Made by a program: the position numbers and the translations under genes. Positions 59,179 through 64,000 of a stretch of 64,000 nt of DNA are shown here, one piece after another. Origin of the DNA: Corylus avellana (Eukaryota > Streptophyta > Magnoliopsida > Fagales > Betulaceae); NCBI RefSeq assembly GCF_901000735.1, contig NC_081545.1, positions 5,252,583-5,316,582 of the forward strand, in the 5' to 3' direction. Positions within the stretch are counted from its first letter, which is position 1, and each line of letters opens with the position of its first letter. The notes beneath the pieces are model-generated. The model saw nothing but the letters and a program-made list of their open reading frames with translations, made no database searches and was not told the DNA's origin.

Positions 59179-60180
59179 AAAGCTCCCCCACGAAACCCTA
59201 AAAGATCTCTTCTCACTCCTTCTAAACGCCCCTTTCCCTACCGCCAGAGGGAGAGGAGGAGGGCAAACCTTCTGGTTTGCCCACCTCCTCACCTTTTAAT
59301 CTACTTCCTTCAGCTTTTGTTTTGCTAGTATTATCTCTTTATGAGAAATCTCTCTTCTCTCTAGAGTTCTCTCTAAATTTATTCAAGATCCTCAACAAAA
59401 AACAGCAGTCCCAGCTCCCCTCCCTTCGCCGGCCACGTCACCCTGCTTGCCTGTTGTCTTCTCCGTCGCAGTGTCGGCCGGATATGCAAAGGCTTGAAGA
59501 TTGGATTTTTTAAAATCTGATCTTCCATTCTCTGCCATGCCCAGACTACAACGCGCCATGCCACCGTTTTTATTGGCGTCCCTACTCCCGGAGCCACCTT
59601 CCCCCTCTCCCCCAGACAGCCACGCACCGGCGCGTGCCCCTCATGCGTTCGCGCGTGGATCTAGCTCGCCGGCGGGTGCGCCTCATGCTCTGGGCAGGTC
59701 CCGCCCCTTCACCGCAACTACTGTTTTTTGAGTTCGTCATGCTATTTTATGTGTTTTTCTTGTGTTGTTGCTTTAAGATCTACCTGATCTAGTCGGGCTT
59801 CAAACTCTTTGTCTATGTAGATGATGTTTTTTTCTCTTTTCTGGTCTCTTTGAATCGGTTGTGAAGGAGGGTTTTTTTCCTTTTTCCTTTGGTTCTTTGC
59901 TTCTTGATCTTCACGACTTTCTTAGAAGCTTGTTTAGATTCAAGTTATCAGGGGTATTTTTACCTTAGATGGTTGTACCCATCAAAATGCGCTGCGGTCT
60001 TCAAAGGCTACATTCACAAGTGACCCTCACCTTTCAATTCTTTGAGTTGTTAGGAGTCTATCTCAATCGGGTATTTTTCTAAGCTTGTATTTGCTTTCTG
60101 TCTTTCTTGTTGTAATTTCTTTTAGCTTGAATGGAAGTCAGATTGTAATAAAAAATAAAAAATAAAAAAATAAAAAAAAA
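59179..60180 (+). mobile_element. A-tailed non-LTR retroposon (about 1 kb)
   Basis: A 12-bp direct repeat AAGCAAAAGAAA flanks it (59167-59178 and 60181-60192). The 3' end is AATAAAAAATAAAAAATAAA-type, and the 5' part is GC-rich with CCGGCC and CGCCGG words (59420-59700) like a LINE leader. There is no RT or endonuclease, so it is an internally deleted LINE or a SINE-like derivative. Confidence 0.75.
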
Positions 60181-60576
60181 AAGCAAAAGAAATATCATAT
60201 AGAGGTAGTTTACCCCAACATTCAAGTCCCTCGCTTCCCTTTTCATGACCAAACATTTTCTTTGAAAGTTGGGAAAATGTTTGGAATATTAATGGGTTTG
60301 GTCTGCATGAATTTGTAATTTGCCATTGAAATTTTAGTGACCAAATTCATAGGAATTTTGAGACATCTAAATTTTTTAATGAACATTGTAGTCAAAAATA
60401 TAAAATAAAAAAAATAAAAAAATAACCTTTTAGAAAATATATACTACATATAGATGTGGTGCAAAATTTAATTAATGGATCGAGGTTCCTTAATCATTGG
60501 CTGACATATCTACTTAACAGAAATATCATTGAGTTGTTGGGCGTTTGTGGCAGACTAATTCGTTCTAGAACGGAAA

Positions 60577-61160
60577 ATGAAGAATTATTCCGGGCGGTCT
60601 ACAAGCTTTGATATTCGGCTGTCTAATCAATTCACGTGCCTAAACCCTTCCGGTGACGCAAGAAGAAATAAATCTGCCAATCCGCTAAGGGTGGGAAATG
60701 GAGACGGAATGAAAAAACTAGAACAAGGAGGGCATTCCTCGAAGCCAAGCATCCCGAAAAGCCCCCAGCTAGAGAAACCAAGAAGGAATATTAACCAGCA
60801 CCCAGATATTGCTCATGATCAGAAAAGTGAACGCCCAAACCCCCAGAAAGAGAAACCAAGAAGGAATAATAACCAGCACCCAGATATTGCTTATGATCAA
60901 AAAAGTGAACGCCCTGCCACAGGTTGTTTTTTTTTTTTTTTCTCTTTCAAATCATCAGATATATATATATATATATAAGCTGCTGCATGTTGAACACTCT
61001 CTGGCGCCATTCGTGATGTTGGGAACTAATTATACTTATTAGCTCTAGGTGGGCAAACAAACTCATCTAATTTGAAAAGGGGCAACTCAATAAGCAAATC
61101 AGGTTCAAGCGATGGCAAAGGTTTTTCCAGATTAAAACGTCCAATCCGTGTGTGCATTTT
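60577..61160 (+). CDS. hypothetical host gene, two exons, truncated by a copia insertion
   Basis: Exon 1 (60577-60922) starts at an ATG and encodes a basic Ser/Pro/Asn-rich protein with a 26-residue tandem duplication (EKPRRNINQHPDIAHDQ at 60772 and its copy at 60850, 78-bp period). A GT donor follows (60923). A 126-bp intron with oligo-T and (TA)n ends in CTCTAG. Exon 2 (61049-61160) continues in phase with no stop (GQTNSSNLKRGNSISKSG, then FSRLKRPIRVCI). The frame is cut by the LTR at 61161. I do not recognise the family. The in-phase junction is the main evidence that it is a real gene. Confidence 0.45.
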
Positions 61161-62612
61161 TGTTGGGAAAATTGATAATTAATTGGCAACCAATTTCCCA
61201 CCAGCCCTTTATGCGAAAGACAAGTTTGGAAAGAAAACACACGATCGAGAACATACACCAATCACACACGTACACAAAGTTTACGTGGTTCGGCAATATG
61301 CCTACGTCCACGGGGCGTGATCCGGTCTCCTTCTTTACTATTGGGAAATATTGAGTACAATGGTACAAGCCTGAACCGCTCAAGTTTAATATCCCAAACC
61401 CAAGCCTTTTACCCCTTGTACACCCCACTCAACTGTCCCTCTCAAATACCCAGTAAAGAAAAACTCTCTACACTTTGTAAATGTCACAAAGTGCTCTCAC
61501 CAATTTGAATTTTCGGATCCCCACTTAACCAAGGACAGCATGTCCTTTTATAATGGCTTAATCACGAAAAAAGAGGAGAAACAATTCTAATCTAATTGCT
61601 ACTGGAAAAACGAAACCATCATGAATACAAAGTCTTTTCATGATGAAGATAAGCATTGCAACCCACATGTTTATCCACACACGTTTTCTCAAAAAATCAA
61701 ATTCCAGTTGTTCTTTGACTCCTTTTAAAACTAACCTTATCCTCTTATAGATAAATATGACTTGAGCCCACTAACTTGAATATTGATATTTTCCAGCAAT
61801 TATCTTCACACTTATTGACAATTTGAGCCATTATCAACAATCTCCACCTTGGCGAAAATTTGGCAACCTCCACCTGAGACCTCAGGTCCGCATCTTGATC
61901 GATGCCCATCCCCACGCCCTGGGATGTCTTGCAAAACACTGTCTACACCAACAGTAATAATTCTACAAGAATTATCATGCTCCACCATAAAGAGCACATG
62001 CACTTAGAATTAAACCATTCCAAGAATTTTCATTTTCGGCACATGTCGAAAAAATCCTGCTGAAAAATATGGTGCAACTTCCATGTTTGGTTCCCCCGGA
62101 AGTTCATCAGCCATCGACACCCTTTTCCACCACATACCCGACATCAAAAAACCAAACCAATGTCTCGTATGCAAATGTGGACCCGCTAATAGAACACATC
62201 CATTATCCTGACATTTTTAGCGGTCATGCCAGAGGATGTACATGCCCTTATCAAAGAACATCATCATCTCTCTCTGTAACGAGAGAAACAATATTAGCGT
62301 TTTTGGAGCACTCTGCCGAACCTGCTCCTCTTTTTGGGCAATTTCTTTTAAGGTGTCCAGATTTCCCGCAACCCTAGCATACAAGATTTCTCTTCATAGG
62401 GTTCTTTTTCTTCCAGTTTGCAACTACCAACGCCGAGTTCTCAGGCGTAGAATTCTGTCCACCACTCAGCCTTCTTTCCTCTGACAAAAGTTTGCTGGTA
62501 ACTTCTGAGAAGAAAATCTTCTCCTTCCCATGAATCAAAATTGGCTTCATATGTTCATAGGAAGACGGAAGAGACAAGATAAGCCTCAAGGCCTTATCTT
62601 CATCGTCCATTT
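61161..62612 (-). mobile_element. copia remnant on the minus strand (LTR plus Gag)
   Basis: LTR 61161-61839 (minus strand TGTTGATAATGG...TTCCCAACA) with a polypurine tract complement ATCTCCACCTTGGCG right after it. The internal part jumps directly to Gag, so most of Pol has been deleted. The right end is lost in the gap at 62613. Confidence 0.85.
62190..62612 (-). pseudogene. copia Gag fragment (UBN2 type) with zinc knuckle
   Basis: Read leftwards from the gap: MDDEDKALRLILSLPSSYEH, KPILIHGKEKIFFSEVTSKL, LLSEERRLSG, then a zinc knuckle with CGKSGHLKRNCPKRG near 62330-62385, interrupted by a stop near 62374-62376. A frame that seems to extend right of the gap joins unrelated sequences and is not real. 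Confidence 0.85.
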
Positions 62613-62712
62613 NNNNNNNNNNNNNNNNNNNNNNNNNNNNNNNNNNNNNNNNNNNNNNNNNNNNNNNNNNNNNNNNNNNNNNNNNNNNNNNNNNNNNNNN
62701 NNNNNNNNNNNN

Positions 62713-62879
62713 AGAGGAGTTATGTAGCGACAACGATATAGACTCTGAACACGAACAATCATCTTCAAGTAACAGTGCTACAGATTCTGAATATGAATCT
62801 GATGATGAAATGTGTTGAACACATAAGCTCAAATTTGGTGTAAGTACAAAGTGTATTAGCATATTTAATGAAATTGATG

Positions 62880-62915
<36 letters not shown>

Positions 62916-64000
62916 TGTGGTGTTTTTATTTTTATTTTTTACTAGCATGATTATTGTATGTTTGTCAAAAATATTGAACATGCTATATGGTTATAAATTG
63001 ACTAATATAATTTTGTGGTTTTTGACTTGTTAGCAGATTGATCATAACAATGACAACAACAGGACGCAAACGTGTTCCAGCAGCACGAGGCCGAGGCCTA
63101 GGCCAAGGTCAAGGTCGGGGCCTTATTGATGAGCATGAGAGTCCGACTCTCAATTCTGGGTTTGGTGATACAGATATGCATGTGTCGCCCTCGCCCCCCC
63201 TCCTCCTCGAGTCAGTGGATGGGCATCCTTCGCATGAGTCTAATAATCCTATTCACTCAGTGGCAGGATTGGATTCACAGGAAGCCGCCCCTACTGCATC
63301 TTGTAAGTTCATGAATTTTATATTTATGAACTATTATTTTTGTATTATTTTGGTTTGTTATAGACATTTGACAATATACTTTTTCAAATATAACTTACTA
63401 CGTTACCATGTTTTGCGTAACAGCTACCACGTCTGTCAAAAGTGTAAGGGGTAAGGCCAAGTGTAAGAAGTTGAGTGACCACGTACTTAAGCATGGTCCC
63501 TTAGTGCTAAACATCCCAAATAGACACCGGGCACCTATAGGCGAGAATGCATCATGGTTTGCAAGCAAGATTGGGGAGATTATTCGTAACATGTGCGAAC
63601 TCCATCACGGTGAATGGAAAAAGGTCCCAGCTGAAGAAAAGAGCAAGTTGTTGTTTCATGTTCAGGTATGAATATCAATGTAATGTTTAATAATATGTTT
63701 CGTATGAAAAATTAATGTGACACATTTTTTACCATTGTTTTCTTATCTATTATGTATCAGTCAAACTTCGCACTGAATATGGAACGATACGAGCACATCA
63801 AAGCTGTTGAACACAAATTGGGTCGTGCATATGCTAGGCTTCGTTCGAACTTGTATAGGGATCATTACAAAAAATATTTTGACGGCATTGATAAAGACGA
63901 TGATGAGGGGATTGCCAAGGCTAAGGCTATTGGGAGGAAAAACGTGCCAGCAGGGTATGGTCCTCAACAGTGGAACCTAATATGTGACTCATTTGATGAC
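62713..64000 (+). mobile_element. second copy of the CACTA-1 family (coding part, runs off the window)
   Basis: The sequence starts in the acidic tail of TnpD (ends 62817; one 18-bp acidic unit fewer than in CACTA-1), then a (CT)n(TA)n microsatellite, then TnpA exons: ATG at 63050, 63423-63668 and from 63758. It is nearly identical to 13027-14340 with scattered substitutions. No stops are seen in these three exons. Confidence 0.93.
63050..64000 (+). CDS. TnpA-like protein (Transposase_24), 5' exons, CACTA-1 family
   Basis: Exon 1 63050-63301 (TTTGRKRVPAARGRGLGQGQ), exon 2 63423-63668 (SDHVLKHGPLVLNI; GENASWFASKIGEI) and exon 3 from 63758 (NMERYEHIKAVEHKLGRAY; GPQQWNLICDSF). All three are open, unlike the later exons of the copy at 13390. 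The gene continues beyond the window. Confidence 0.85.

Noticed and set aside
59277..59731. Pro/Ala-rich frames on both strands
   Set aside because: GC-rich leader of a retroposon; no homology seen and frames conflict.
62374..62862. Frame joining copia Gag to sequence right of the gap
   Set aside because: It runs through 100 N and links a minus-strand Gag to the antisense of a TnpD tail.
1..64000. A defence or other bacterial-style system
   Set aside because: All recognisable genes are plant genes or plant transposon genes; no such system is visible.

Overview
The window is plant nuclear DNA, most likely from a eudicot. The evidence is CACTA (En/Spm) transposons with TnpA/TnpD-like genes, Ty1/copia LTR retrotransposons, an LTR element primed by tRNA-Asp, and fragments of plant genes (CC-NBS-LRR resistance genes, EBP1/PA2G4, plant phosphofructokinase, an ILR3-type bHLH factor). 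I cannot name the species. There are six runs of N: 2071-2170, 23714-23813, 25509-25608, 45843-45979, 52031-52079 and 62613-62712. Almost all of the sequence is nested transposable elements around broken host genes. I saw no prokaryotic genes, CRISPR array, rRNA or tRNA gene.

Layout. 1-2070: 3' end of a decayed copia element. 2171-3080: EBP1-like pseudogene copy 1. 3134-18081: a 14.9-kb CACTA element (CACTA-1) with matching ATC target-site duplications. It holds an antisense plant-transposon-protein gene, several repeat arrays, a broken TnpD, a broken TnpA and captured phosphofructokinase exons. 18530-18881: solo LTR with a 5-bp TSD. 19215-24286: a second CACTA family (CACTA-2, coding on the minus strand, TAG TSD).

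24798-41430: a ruined NBS-LRR locus. The coiled-coil end of the gene is at 24798-25508. It is followed by a minus-strand copia element (to 30914), then an EBP1 pseudogene (copy 2) whose intron holds a 5.76-kb non-autonomous Gag-only LTR element (32564-38322). The LRR end of a resistance gene is at 38530-39590 and a bHLH last-exon fragment at 41192-41430. 42545-44490 and 48965-51705 are arms of an inverted duplication of resistance-gene flanking DNA. Between them lie an inverted copia LTR, the 3' half of a third CACTA element (CACTA-3, same family as CACTA-2) and the first codons of another NBS-LRR gene (minus strand). A Mutator-type MITE sits in only one arm, so the other arm preserves the empty site.

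52572-57984: a complete copia element with an uninterrupted 1328-codon polyprotein, the only element here that looks coding-competent. 59179-60180: a 1-kb A-tailed retroposon with a 12-bp TSD. 60577-61160: two exons that splice in phase, cut by a minus-strand copia remnant (61161-62612). 62713-64000: a second copy of the CACTA-1 coding region, running off the window.

The elements form an insertion history rather than a pathway. LTR elements and MITEs landed in host genes and in each other, CACTA elements captured host exons, and several premature stops are glutamine codons changed to TAG, as expected from decay of methylated CHG sites.
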